NCBI GenBank assembly: GCA_964387485.1
Contig: CAYLWV010000022.1
Span: 1 to 20,094 of the forward strand
Direction: 5' to 3'
Origin: Fluviibacter sp964387485
Lineage (GTDB): Bacteria; Pseudomonadota; Gammaproteobacteria; Burkholderiales; Rhodocyclaceae
DNA length: 20,094 nucleotides
Part shown: positions 6,359-14,146 of the stretch, piece after piece
How the letters are laid out: each line of letters begins with the position of its first letter
Numbering within the stretch: the stretch's first letter is position 1
Translations under genes and position numbers: made by a program
The notes under the pieces: generated by a model
What the model saw: only the letters and a program-made list of their open reading frames with translations
The model's database searches: none
Told to the model about the DNA's origin: nothing

Positions 6359-7134
6359 GCTTGCCGCTGCCGCACCTGCTCAAAGAGGCAGACCGCCGCA
6401 GCCGCATTCACATTGAGTGATTCCACCCCACCCGGCATGGGAATCGTCACCCGTTGGGTAGCCTGCGCCGCCAGGGCAGGATCAACGCCCTGACCTTCAT
6501 TGCCGAACAGCCATGCCGTCGGTTGCCGGAGGTCATGAGTGTAAAGCAGTGAACCGCCATCCAGCAGCGTTGCGGCAATGATGCCACGGTATCCTTCGAG
6601 AAAGTCCGTTAGATCCACATCGGCCCACACGGTGGATAACCATTGCGCTCCCTGGGCGGCCCTCAGGCAACGGGGTGACCAGGGGTCGGCACACCCCGGC
6701 GAAAGCACAATTTGCCGAATCCCGGCAGCGACAGCCGTGCGAATCAGACTACCGACATTACCCGGATCCTGGACGCGGTCCAGAACCAGGGTATCCACGC
6801 CAAGGTCTGCCGGCCGTTCAGAGCCCGGTTGTGCCGATACCACCAAAAGACCACTGGGCGAATCCGTCAGTGCGAGCTGATCGAACAGCGCATCCGGTAC
6901 CACCACCACACGCGCCTTAGGACACTGCGCCAACAAGGCATGCACTTCCCTGTCGTTACTGACGTGATCCGCCAGAACAATAATGTCGGGTTGGCCGCCA
7001 GCTGCCAGCAGCATCTGCAGCAGATGCACCCCTTCTGCCAATACCTGCCCATGCTGCGTCCGGGCCCGTTTGCTTTCGGCCAGCTTTCGCAAGTGCTTGA
7101 TCAGGCTGTTCTGGCGAGAGGCAATATGTTCCAT
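6355..7134 (-). CDS. SpoU/TrmH-family RNA 2'-O-methyltransferase
   Basis: A 259-residue SPOUT methyltransferase that would transfer methyl from S-adenosylmethionine to a ribose 2'-OH in rRNA or tRNA. The N-terminal substrate-binding domain (about 5-100) contains LAEGVHLLQ. The C-terminal knotted catalytic domain carries all three SpoU motifs: LDRVQDPGNVGSLIRTA (118-134), LFGNEGQGVD (209-218) and IPMPGGVESLNVNAAAAV (231-248). It resembles RlmB/TsnR-like rRNA enzymes; the exact target cannot be assigned. ATG 7134 is chosen because it overlaps the rnhB stop by 1 nt (TAATG) and follows a GGGGTGG stretch; an in-frame ATG at 7158 would add 8 residues inside rnhB. It is the last gene of the large minus-strand cluster. 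Confidence 0.92.
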   Translation of the reverse strand: MEHIASRQNSLIKHLRKLAESKRARTQHGQVLAEGVHLLQMLLAAGGQPDIIVLADHVSNDREVHALLAQCPKARVVVVPDALFDQLALTDSPSGLLVVSAQPGSERPADLGVDTLVLDRVQDPGNVGSLIRTAVAAGIRQIVLSPGCADPWSPRCLRAAQGAQWLSTVWADVDLTDFLEGYRGIIAATLLDGGSLLYTHDLRQPTAWLFGNEGQGVDPALAAQATQRVTIPMPGGVESLNVNAAAAVCLFEQVRQRQA

Positions 7135-7724
7135 TAGGCCACCCCGGGCAACGCGCATTGCGCAACCGGTCCAAAGCTGCGGCGATGCACTGGCGTCGGG
7201 CCGTGAGCCTGTAACGCCGCCAGATGGGCTGCCGTCGGGTACCCCATGTGCTGTTTAAAGCCGTACATCGGGTAACGCATATCCAGCGCCACCATCTGGG
7301 CATCACGCGTGGTTTTCGCCAGAATCGATGCCGCAGAAATCGCGGCTTCTTTGGCATCACCTTTGACAATCGCTTCTGCCGTACAGGCCAAACCCATCGG
7401 CACACGATTCCCGTCAATGAGTGCATGCGCCGGTAACACCGACAAGCCCTCGATGGCACGACGCATGGCGAGCATCGTGGCCTGCAGAATATTGATCTGA
7501 TCAATTTCAGCGGCACTGGCTTCTGCTACGCACCAGGCAATGGCTTTCTCGCGAATCTCTTCGGCCAATCGCTCGCGCACCCTGGCACTCAGTTTTTTGG
7601 AATCTGCCAGACCCGTAATCGGCTGCGCCGGATCTAGAATGACTGCGGCCGCAACCACGGCACCTGCCAATGGCCCACGCCCGGCTTCATCAACGCCACA
7701 GATCCAGTGACTGGACACACTCAT
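7134..7724 (-). CDS. rnhB: Ribonuclease HII
   Basis: A 196-residue type 2 RNase H, which cuts RNA in RNA-DNA hybrids and starts removal of single ribonucleotides misincorporated in DNA. The signature CGVDEAGRGPLAGAVVAAAV (9-28) holds the first acidic pair Asp12-Glu13; Asp104 in LIDGNRVP and Asp123 in the KGDAKEAAISAASILAK block complete the expected carboxylate set. Length is normal for the family. The start overlaps the lpxB stop by 4 nt (ATGA) and lacks a good Shine-Dalgarno of its own, which suggests translational coupling. The lpxB-rnhB linkage is widespread in proteobacteria. Confidence 0.96.
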   Translation of the reverse strand: MSVSSHWICGVDEAGRGPLAGAVVAAAVILDPAQPITGLADSKKLSARVRERLAEEIREKAIAWCVAEASAAEIDQINILQATMLAMRRAIEGLSVLPAHALIDGNRVPMGLACTAEAIVKGDAKEAAISAASILAKTTRDAQMVALDMRYPMYGFKQHMGYPTAAHLAALQAHGPTPVHRRSFGPVAQCALPGVA

Positions 7725-8887
7725 TGGACAGAACGATGCACAGGGTTGATGCAGTTCAGCACGGCATCGGCCGCACGCTCAGCCGAGTTCTGCCGGAGCT
7801 TCTGATGAATCGATGCAAAGGCACTTTCCATCTCAGCACGACGGTTCGGTTGTCGCCAGAGCTGAATTAGGGCATCCGATAACTTCTCTGCCGTCGCGTC
7901 CTCCTGCAATAGCTCGGGCACCACCAGGCGCCCCAGCAGAATATTCGGTAGACCAACCCACGTCAGGTAGCGCAACTTCTTATAGACCCAGGCTGAAAAC
8001 GCCGACAATCGATACGTAATGATCATCGGACAACGCAGCAAGGCGGCCTCAAGCGTGGCCGTGCCGCTGCATACCAGCGCCAGATCACTGGCCGCCAGCG
8101 CCTCGCGGGCGTGACCGAACAGAATGCGCACACGCAACCCTGCAACCGCATGGGCTTTGAGCGCTGCTTCAAACAGCGCCCGTGTTTCTTTGGTAGTCAG
8201 CGGCACCACAAAGAGCGCCTCGGGCAGTTCACACGCAACCCGGTTGGCGGTTTCCACAAAGAGCTGCGCATGAAAGGCCAGCTCGGATTGTCGACTGCCC
8301 GGCATCAGGGTGATCAGCGGTGCCGCTTCGGGCAAGTTGAGCGATTGACGTACCTGCTGACGATTGATCTCCGGATCAATCTCATCCGCCAGCGGGTGTC
8401 CGACAAAGACCGGCGCCAGCCCTTGGCCCTGGTAGCACGCCGGTTCAAATGGGAACAGACAGAGCAACTGATTGACTGCCGCGACGATTTTTTTGGTACG
8501 TCCGCGGCGCCATGCCCAGACTGTTGGGCTGACATAATGCACCGTCGGAATCCCTGCCTTCTTGAGCTGACGCTCGACGGCCAGGTTGAAATCCGGTGCA
8601 TCAATGCCGATCATGACATCCGGTTGCCAGGCTTTGAGCTTTGCCGTAATCCCCCGACGAATCGACAGAATTTCCGGCAGATGCGCAACCACTTCGGCCG
8701 CGCCACGTACAGCCAGCTTTTCCTGTTCGTACTCGCTACGCAAACCCGCAGCGATCATTTTCGGGCCACCGATGCCGTAGAACTCGGCATCGGCATAACG
8801 CGCTTTCAGTGCACCCATCAGACTGGCGCCCAGCACATCACCCGATGCTTCACCGGCCACCAGGGCAATACGCAACGGACGAGACAT
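7721..8887 (-). CDS. lpxB: Lipid-A-disaccharide synthase
   Basis: A 388-residue GT19 glycosyltransferase. It joins 2,3-diacylglucosamine-1-phosphate (lipid X) and UDP-2,3-diacylglucosamine to form the tetraacyl disaccharide of lipid A at the cytoplasmic face of the inner membrane. The N-terminal nucleotide-binding fold starts with IALVAGEASGDVLGA (GEASGD at 12-17), and the VHYVSPTVWAWRRGR block (about 147-161) and the C-terminal CSGTATLEAALLRCPMIITY block are typical. The length is typical. It lies 14 nt after lpxA and overlaps rnhB by 4 nt. The Shine-Dalgarno is weak, so it probably depends on coupling to lpxA. Confidence 0.97.
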   Translation of the reverse strand: MSRPLRIALVAGEASGDVLGASLMGALKARYADAEFYGIGGPKMIAAGLRSEYEQEKLAVRGAAEVVAHLPEILSIRRGITAKLKAWQPDVMIGIDAPDFNLAVERQLKKAGIPTVHYVSPTVWAWRRGRTKKIVAAVNQLLCLFPFEPACYQGQGLAPVFVGHPLADEIDPEINRQQVRQSLNLPEAAPLITLMPGSRQSELAFHAQLFVETANRVACELPEALFVVPLTTKETRALFEAALKAHAVAGLRVRILFGHAREALAASDLALVCSGTATLEAALLRCPMIITYRLSAFSAWVYKKLRYLTWVGLPNILLGRLVVPELLQEDATAEKLSDALIQLWRQPNRRAEMESAFASIHQKLRQNSAERAADAVLNCINPVHRSVQ

Positions 8888-8901
8888 GCCAAGCGGTCAG
8901 A

Positions 8902-9678
8902 TTAACGAATGATGCCGCGTTGCGACGACGCGAGAAACTCGTTGAGCACCGCCACTTCCGGGAAGCTTTTCTGCAACTCATCGAGCTTGACGCGGGCCTC
9001 TTCCAGACTCAGACCGGACTTGTAAACTGCCCGGTAAGCCTGCTTGATGGCATTAACCGCTTCCACCGAAAAACCGCGACGCTTCAGCCCTTCGGCATTG
9101 ATACCGCGAGGAATCGTCGGATAGCCCTGCGCCATCACATAAGGCGGCACGTCCTGAACCAGCATGGACCCACCACCGATCATGGCGTGCGCACCAATGC
9201 GGACGAACTGGTGATAACCCGTATGGCCACCCAGAATCGCCCAATCACCAACTTCGCAGTGCCCCGCCAATTGTGCGTTGCTGGCCAGAATGGTCTGGTT
9301 GCCGATGCGACAGTCATGCGCAACATGGACATAGCCCATGACCCAGTTGTCCGAGCCGATCGAAGTGATGCCTTTATCCTGCGCCGTGCCGACATTGAAG
9401 CTAACGAATTCGCGGATGGTATTACGATCCCCGATTTCCAGGCGAGTCGGTTCACCGTTGTATTTCTTATCCTGGGGAACACCACCCAGAGCCGCGTAAT
9501 GATGAATTTTGTTGTCGCGACCGATCTGAGTGTGGCCTTCAATCACGCAATGGGAACCAATGCTGGTGCCATCGCCGATCTTGACATGCTCCCCGATGAT
9601 CGTGAACGCACCGACGCTCACACCGATGCCGAGTTCGGCTTTCGGATGAACAATGGCGCTCGGGTGAATATTAACCAT
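8902..9678 (-). CDS. lpxA: UDP-N-acetylglucosamine O-acyltransferase
   Basis: A 258-residue left-handed beta-helix acyltransferase, the first enzyme of lipid A synthesis. It moves an R-3-hydroxyacyl chain from ACP to the 3-OH of UDP-GlcNAc. Hexapeptide repeats run from about 5 to 185, and catalytic His121 lies in VHVAHDCRIG. The C-terminal helical domain contains GLKRRGFS and ends in RGIIR. Gly169 aligns by eye with E. coli Gly173, the acyl-chain ruler position. ATG 9678 begins the family N-terminus MVNIHPSAIVHP and lies 1 nt after the fabZ stop; the in-frame codon at 9705 would extend into fabZ. Confidence 0.97.
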   Translation of the reverse strand: MVNIHPSAIVHPKAELGIGVSVGAFTIIGEHVKIGDGTSIGSHCVIEGHTQIGRDNKIHHYAALGGVPQDKKYNGEPTRLEIGDRNTIREFVSFNVGTAQDKGITSIGSDNWVMGYVHVAHDCRIGNQTILASNAQLAGHCEVGDWAILGGHTGYHQFVRIGAHAMIGGGSMLVQDVPPYVMAQGYPTIPRGINAEGLKRRGFSVEAVNAIKQAYRAVYKSGLSLEEARVKLDELQKSFPEVAVLNEFLASSQRGIIR

Positions 9679-9679
9679 A

Positions 9680-10138
9680 CTACTCACCCATCTTACGGTG
9701 GGCACACATCAGATCAGCTTCGGCCACCACCAGTCCATCGACCTTGGCAACGGCCTTGTATTTGTAAATGCCACGTTTGTTCGCCACCATCTCGGCATAG
9801 AGGTCAAGGCGGTCACCTGGGCCAACCGGGCGCTTGAAGCGGGCATTATCAATACCGGCAAACAGATACAGATCATCGGCGGCCTGCAAGGTTTCTTCTT
9901 CCGAAGCCGAGGCGAACGTCAGAATCGCCGCGGCCTGCGCCATGGCTTCCATGATTAGCACACCCGGCATTACCGGATACTCAGGGAAGTGGCCCGTAAA
10001 ACAGGGTTCATTCACCGTCACGTTCTTGATGGCATGAATCGACTTGCCGTAATCAATGTCTTCGACGCGATCAACCAGAAGAAAGGGGTAACGATGCGGG
10101 AGAATCTTACGAATTTGATGGATATTCAGCTGTGGCAT
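9680..10138 (-). CDS. fabZ: 3-hydroxyacyl-[acyl-carrier-protein] dehydratase FabZ
   Basis: A 152-residue hot-dog-fold dehydratase of type II fatty acid synthesis. Catalytic His50 sits in FTGHFPEYPVMPGV and Glu64 in LIMEAMAQAAAI. The N-terminal IRKILPHRYPFLLVDRV is diagnostic. FabZ dehydrates the 3-hydroxyacyl-ACP that LpxD and LpxA use for lipid A, so its position between those genes places enzymes competing for one substrate in one transcript. The start lies inside the lpxD 3' end (13-nt overlap) and is preceded by GGGGAG. lpxA begins 1 nt after its stop. Confidence 0.97.
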   Translation of the reverse strand: MPQLNIHQIRKILPHRYPFLLVDRVEDIDYGKSIHAIKNVTVNEPCFTGHFPEYPVMPGVLIMEAMAQAAAILTFASASEEETLQAADDLYLFAGIDNARFKRPVGPGDRLDLYAEMVANKRGIYKYKAVAKVDGLVVAEADLMCAHRKMGE

Positions 10139-11145
10139 GTGGATGACTCCCCAGTATGTTGTGCAGTCAAAGACTGGATTTGTGATTCGAGTTCCTGAAC
10201 CTTGCGGGCCAGTGTATCAAGCTGACGTAGATTGGCCGCGATATGCAACCAGTCTGCATGTTGCAGGCTTGGGAAAACACCGGTGTACTGACCCGGTTTC
10301 CGGATATTCTTGATGACCGCCGTACCGCCCGAAATGGTCACATCATCCGTAATTTCGATGTGGCCCGAGAACATGGCTGCCCCGCCGATAATGCAGCGTT
10401 TACCGATGGTCGTACTGCCGGCAATACCGGCGCAGGCAGCAATGGCTGTGTGATCACCGATGCGGCAGTTGTGGCCGATCATGATCTGGTCATCGATCTT
10501 GACCCCATCACCGATGAGCGTGTCATCGAGTGCGCCACGATCAATACAGGTATTGGCGCCAACTTCAACATCATGCCCCATCACGACACGACCGATCTGC
10601 GGGATCTTGACCCAGGCATCACCATCTTTGGCATTACCAAAGCCATCGGCACCAATGACAACGCCGGCATGCAGGATCACCCGGTCACCAATCTGGCAAT
10701 CGTGATAAATCACGACGTTGGGATAAATCACAGCATCATCACCAATGACGACATCATCACCAATCACAACCCCCGGGTGAATGACCGCGTTACGGCCGAT
10801 TTTTGCCGATGGCGAAATCACGGCCGTGGGATGAATGGGCTGCTCGGGCACTCGCACCGGATTAAGCAACTGGCTGACTCGGGCGAAATAGAGATACGGA
10901 TTTGCCGTCAGGATATGCGGTCGAGGAAAGTGACCAGCAGCTTCCATTGGCAGAATCAATGCGGTGGCTTGCGTTGTAGCCAGCAACGGCGCGTACTTAC
11001 GCTGCGACAGAAAGCTGATTTGCCCTGCCTCGGCATCAGCCAGCGGGGCGATAGCATGCACGGTGACGGCCCCATCGCCGACCAGCTCACCACCGAGTGC
11101 CGACTGAATATCGGCCAAGGACAGACTCACGCGGCGTTGACTCAT
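10126..11145 (-). CDS. lpxD: UDP-3-O-acylglucosamine N-acyltransferase
   Basis: A 339-residue trimeric acyltransferase for the third step of lipid A synthesis, adding the N-linked hydroxyacyl chain to UDP-3-O-acylglucosamine. An N-terminal uridine-binding domain (about 1-100) is followed by a long hexapeptide-repeat beta-helix (about 105-280). The expected catalytic His is His225 in IMIGHNCRIGDHTA. The C-terminal 40 residues (LRQLDTLARKVQELESQIQSL) look helical or coiled-coil and match the family's ACP-binding tail. The start overlaps the skp stop by 4 nt (ATGA). Confidence 0.97.
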   Translation of the reverse strand: MSQRRVSLSLADIQSALGGELVGDGAVTVHAIAPLADAEAGQISFLSQRKYAPLLATTQATALILPMEAAGHFPRPHILTANPYLYFARVSQLLNPVRVPEQPIHPTAVISPSAKIGRNAVIHPGVVIGDDVVIGDDAVIYPNVVIYHDCQIGDRVILHAGVVIGADGFGNAKDGDAWVKIPQIGRVVMGHDVEVGANTCIDRGALDDTLIGDGVKIDDQIMIGHNCRIGDHTAIAACAGIAGSTTIGKRCIIGGAAMFSGHIEITDDVTISGGTAVIKNIRKPGQYTGVFPSLQHADWLHIAANLRQLDTLARKVQELESQIQSLTAQHTGESSTCHS

Positions 11146-11672
11146 TGTGCCGGCAGCTTTCCATCATCAGCCAGCGCCTTGATGATCTTGTCGGTAATGT
11201 CAATACGGGGGCTGAAATAAACGGCATCCTGAACGATCAGATCGTACTTGTCCGTTTCGGCAATCTGCTTGAGGGCCTTGTTAGCACGCTCCAGCACCAC
11301 GGCCATGGCTTCATTTCGTCGCACATCGAGGTCTTCACGGAACTCACGTTGTTTACGCTGGAACTCGCGCGAGGCATCCGCCAGCTCACGTTCACGATTG
11401 CGCCGCTCAGTATCCGACATGGTAGCGCCATTTTTCTCCAGCGTATCCTGCTGGGTCTTGATCTGTTTGCCAAGCTTCTGCAGTTCCAGCTCGCGTTTGG
11501 CAAATTCAGCGGTCAGTTTTTTATTGGCCTTGACGGCAATCGGCGCCTGATCAAACAGACGCTGCATATCGACAAAACCGATTTTAACTTCCGCGAAGGC
11601 GGGCGCCGAAAACACAACGGCGCCGGCCAGCAAAGCCCCCAGAACATGTTTCGAATAACGCATGGCTGTCAT
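11142..11672 (-). CDS. skp: Periplasmic chaperone Skp/OmpH
   Basis: A 176-residue precursor with a signal peptide (basic start, hydrophobic core GALLAGAVVF, APAFA before a probable cleavage at 27/28). The mature part starts EVKIGFVDMQRLFDQAP and continues as a long charged helical hairpin (about 55-125) that forms the tentacles of the trimeric chaperone. Skp holds unfolded outer-membrane proteins in the periplasm for delivery to BamA, encoded immediately upstream. ATG 11672 follows AAAGAGAAG at fair spacing; ATG 11663 would remove three residues and is an alternative. It lies 10 nt after bamA. Confidence 0.94.
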   Translation of the reverse strand: MTAMRYSKHVLGALLAGAVVFSAPAFAEVKIGFVDMQRLFDQAPIAVKANKKLTAEFAKRELELQKLGKQIKTQQDTLEKNGATMSDTERRNRERELADASREFQRKQREFREDLDVRRNEAMAVVLERANKALKQIAETDKYDLIVQDAVYFSPRIDITDKIIKALADDGKLPAQ

Positions 11673-11682
11673 GATCTTCTCT

Positions 11683-14142
11683 TTAGAAAGCACTACCCAT
11701 GGTGAACTGGAACGGCTGCTTCTGTGCCCCCGGACCGGCACCAATAGGATAACCCAGGCTGAACTTGAGCGGCCCCACCGGCGACACCCACGACATGCCA
11801 ATACCGGCCGATGTGGCAATGGTGTTATTGGTGGGGCTACAGGTCATCCCCGGATAGCAACCCGGCGCCGCAGAGCCGACTGCGCCGACATAGCCCACAT
11901 CGTAGAAGATATTCCAGCGCATGGTGTCGCCGAGCCCCGGGAAAGCCCCCTGGAATTCGAAGTTACCCGTCGCGATTTCGTTACCACCGATGTACGACGT
12001 TCCTCCACCCGCATTGGTGGCCTGCGGGCCAACGGTACCCGGCTTGTAACCACGAACGGAGCCGATACCACCGCCATAGAAGTTCTTATAGAACGGGTAG
12101 GCCTTGTCACCCATCCCCTGACCGTAGCCCAGGTTGAAGTTGGCCATGGCGATCAACGACTTCTTCGGCGTCAACGGCACAAAATGCTGCTGCTGATACG
12201 ACAGCTTGTAGTAGGCAATGCTACCCGGCGGGCTGGCCAGCTCGACCCCAGTAGCAAACCGGTTACCCTTGGTCGGCATGATGTTGGAGTCGAAGGAGTT
12301 CAAGCGCCAGCCGACACTTGAAATCAACGAGGTATTGGTGGAACCGTACTTCTGGGTAAAGTTATAGATGTTATAGGGAACGTTTGGATAGTTATATGTT
12401 GTGTTCGGCGTCACACTCGTATCCGTCACTGTCACCGTACTGGCGCCCGACAGATTGATGTTGGTCGAATCGATGGTGAATCCCAGGTTCATGCTGCTGG
12501 TTTCACTCAGCGGATAGCCAAAGCGGATACCACCGCCACCTGACATCGTCTTGTAGGTCGAAAGCCAATCCAGCGTGGCCGAGTTAAAGGTCTTGTAGTA
12601 ACCATCGTAGCCGATGCTGATCCCGTTAACCGTGTAGTACGGGTCGGTATACGACAGGCTATAGAGGGTGTTGACCTTGCTGGTGTTGACGGCAAGCGTG
12701 GCATTCTTACCACTACCGAACAGGTTGTTCTGGCTGATGGAACCGGAGAGCGTCAGTTTTTCATAACTGGAGAAACCGGCACCAATCTGGAAGCTACCCG
12801 TCGACTTTTCTTCCACATTGACATTGGTGTCGACCTGGTCGTTGGTACCGGGCACGGGTGGCGTCTGGATATCCACCTGCTTGAAAAAGTCTGTCCGCAT
12901 GAGGCGTTCACGCGATAATTTGATCTTGTCGGCGTCGTACCAGGCACCTTCAATCTGGCGCATATCCTGACGAACGACTTCATCACGGGATTTGGTATTA
13001 CCCGTAATGTTGACCTTGCGCACGTATACCCGGCGGCCCGGATCCACGAACAGGGTAAAGCCAACCAGCCGCTTTTCTCGATTTACATCGGGGGCCGCAT
13101 TCACGTTGGCAAAGGCGTACCCTTCCTTACCGAGTCGTTCGGTAATCGCCTTGATGGTGTCATTGACCTTGGCACGCGAAAAATCCTGGCCCGGGGCAAT
13201 CTTGATCAGTTTGCGGATCTCGTCTTCAGGGACAATGAACTCGCCCACCACTTTGACGCTGCTGATCAGATAACGGTTACCTTCACTCTGCGTGATGGTC
13301 AGATAGATGTTTTCTTTATCCGGGCTGATCGATACCTGGGTGGAGTCAATCGCATAATCCAGATAACCCCGATCCTGGTAGAAAGAACGCAGCTTTTCCA
13401 GATCGGCGGTTAGTTTCTGACGAGAGTACTGATCACTCTTGGTGTACCAGGACATCCAGGTCGGCGTGCTCTGTTCGAACAGATCCAGCAGCTCGGTTTC
13501 AGGATAAGCCTGGGCGCCGATGATGTTGATTTCACGAATCTTGGCGGTTTCGCCTTCAACGATGTTGAAGTTGATCCCGACACGATTACGTTCCAGCGGC
13601 GTGACCGTGGTCGTAATCTGTACGGCATATTTGCCGCGCGACAGATACTGACGCTTTAGCTCTTGCTCGGCACGCTCCAGCACGGAACGGTCAAAAATAC
13701 GCGAGTCCGCCAGGCCTACTTCCTTCAGGGCCTTCAGTACGACGTCCTTTTCGAATTCTTTGAGGCCTTCGAAAGTAATCGAGGCAATCGCCGGCCGTTC
13801 GACAATCGAGACGATCAGATCGTGGCCTTCGGCTTCGATCCGCACATCCTTGAAAAAACCGGTGGCGTACAAGGCACGAATCGCTTCGGTAATTTTGGCC
13901 GCATCGACTGTTTCGCCAACTTTGATCGGCAAATAGGTAAATACGGTACCGGGCTCGGTACGCTGCAACCCCTCAACACGAATATCGCGGACGACAAACG
14001 GATGGAAAGACGCCGCCTCCTGGTGCTGTTGTGCCAGGACGTCGACGGCTGTCGTGAGCGACAGCAATCCACCGAAACAGGCCGCCCACAGGCGATGTTT
14101 CATAAAACGCGGTTTTTGAGGGGATGAACGCTTCGATGACAT
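11683..14142 (-). CDS. bamA: Outer-membrane protein assembly factor BamA (Omp85)
   Basis: An 819-residue precursor of the essential Omp85 insertase that folds beta-barrel proteins into the outer membrane. A signal peptide (about 1-37, ending VLA) is followed by POTRA domains (about 45-440, the first opening FVVRDIRVEGLQRTEPGTVF) and a C-terminal 16-strand barrel. The loop-6 motif is VRGY (696-699) where VRGF is common. The last residue is Phe, as expected for an outer-membrane barrel. The barrel contains a Ser/Thr/Asn-rich loop near 12320-12470 and a Cys762/Cys768 pair in a late loop. ATG 14142 lies 4 nt after the rseP stop; ATG 14103 gives a shorter signal peptide and cannot be excluded. Confidence 0.96.
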   Translation of the reverse strand: MSSKRSSPQKPRFMKHRLWAACFGGLLSLTTAVDVLAQQHQEAASFHPFVVRDIRVEGLQRTEPGTVFTYLPIKVGETVDAAKITEAIRALYATGFFKDVRIEAEGHDLIVSIVERPAIASITFEGLKEFEKDVVLKALKEVGLADSRIFDRSVLERAEQELKRQYLSRGKYAVQITTTVTPLERNRVGINFNIVEGETAKIREINIIGAQAYPETELLDLFEQSTPTWMSWYTKSDQYSRQKLTADLEKLRSFYQDRGYLDYAIDSTQVSISPDKENIYLTITQSEGNRYLISSVKVVGEFIVPEDEIRKLIKIAPGQDFSRAKVNDTIKAITERLGKEGYAFANVNAAPDVNREKRLVGFTLFVDPGRRVYVRKVNITGNTKSRDEVVRQDMRQIEGAWYDADKIKLSRERLMRTDFFKQVDIQTPPVPGTNDQVDTNVNVEEKSTGSFQIGAGFSSYEKLTLSGSISQNNLFGSGKNATLAVNTSKVNTLYSLSYTDPYYTVNGISIGYDGYYKTFNSATLDWLSTYKTMSGGGGIRFGYPLSETSSMNLGFTIDSTNINLSGASTVTVTDTSVTPNTTYNYPNVPYNIYNFTQKYGSTNTSLISSVGWRLNSFDSNIMPTKGNRFATGVELASPPGSIAYYKLSYQQQHFVPLTPKKSLIAMANFNLGYGQGMGDKAYPFYKNFYGGGIGSVRGYKPGTVGPQATNAGGGTSYIGGNEIATGNFEFQGAFPGLGDTMRWNIFYDVGYVGAVGSAAPGCYPGMTCSPTNNTIATSAGIGMSWVSPVGPLKFSLGYPIGAGPGAQKQPFQFTMGSAF

Positions 14143-14146
14143 CCGG

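Noticed and set aside
8478..8508. Inverted repeat with a seven-T run within lpxB
   Set aside because: The T-run lies in the loop rather than after the stem and the arms contain a bulge, so it does not form a terminator. The codons are explained by LpxB.
8809..11220. Long plus-strand open frames opposite lpxA, lpxB and lpxD
   Set aside because: They are shadows of hexapeptide-repeat and glycosyltransferase genes, rich in Asp/His/Asn/Thr with no family similarity. The minus-strand genes are unambiguous.
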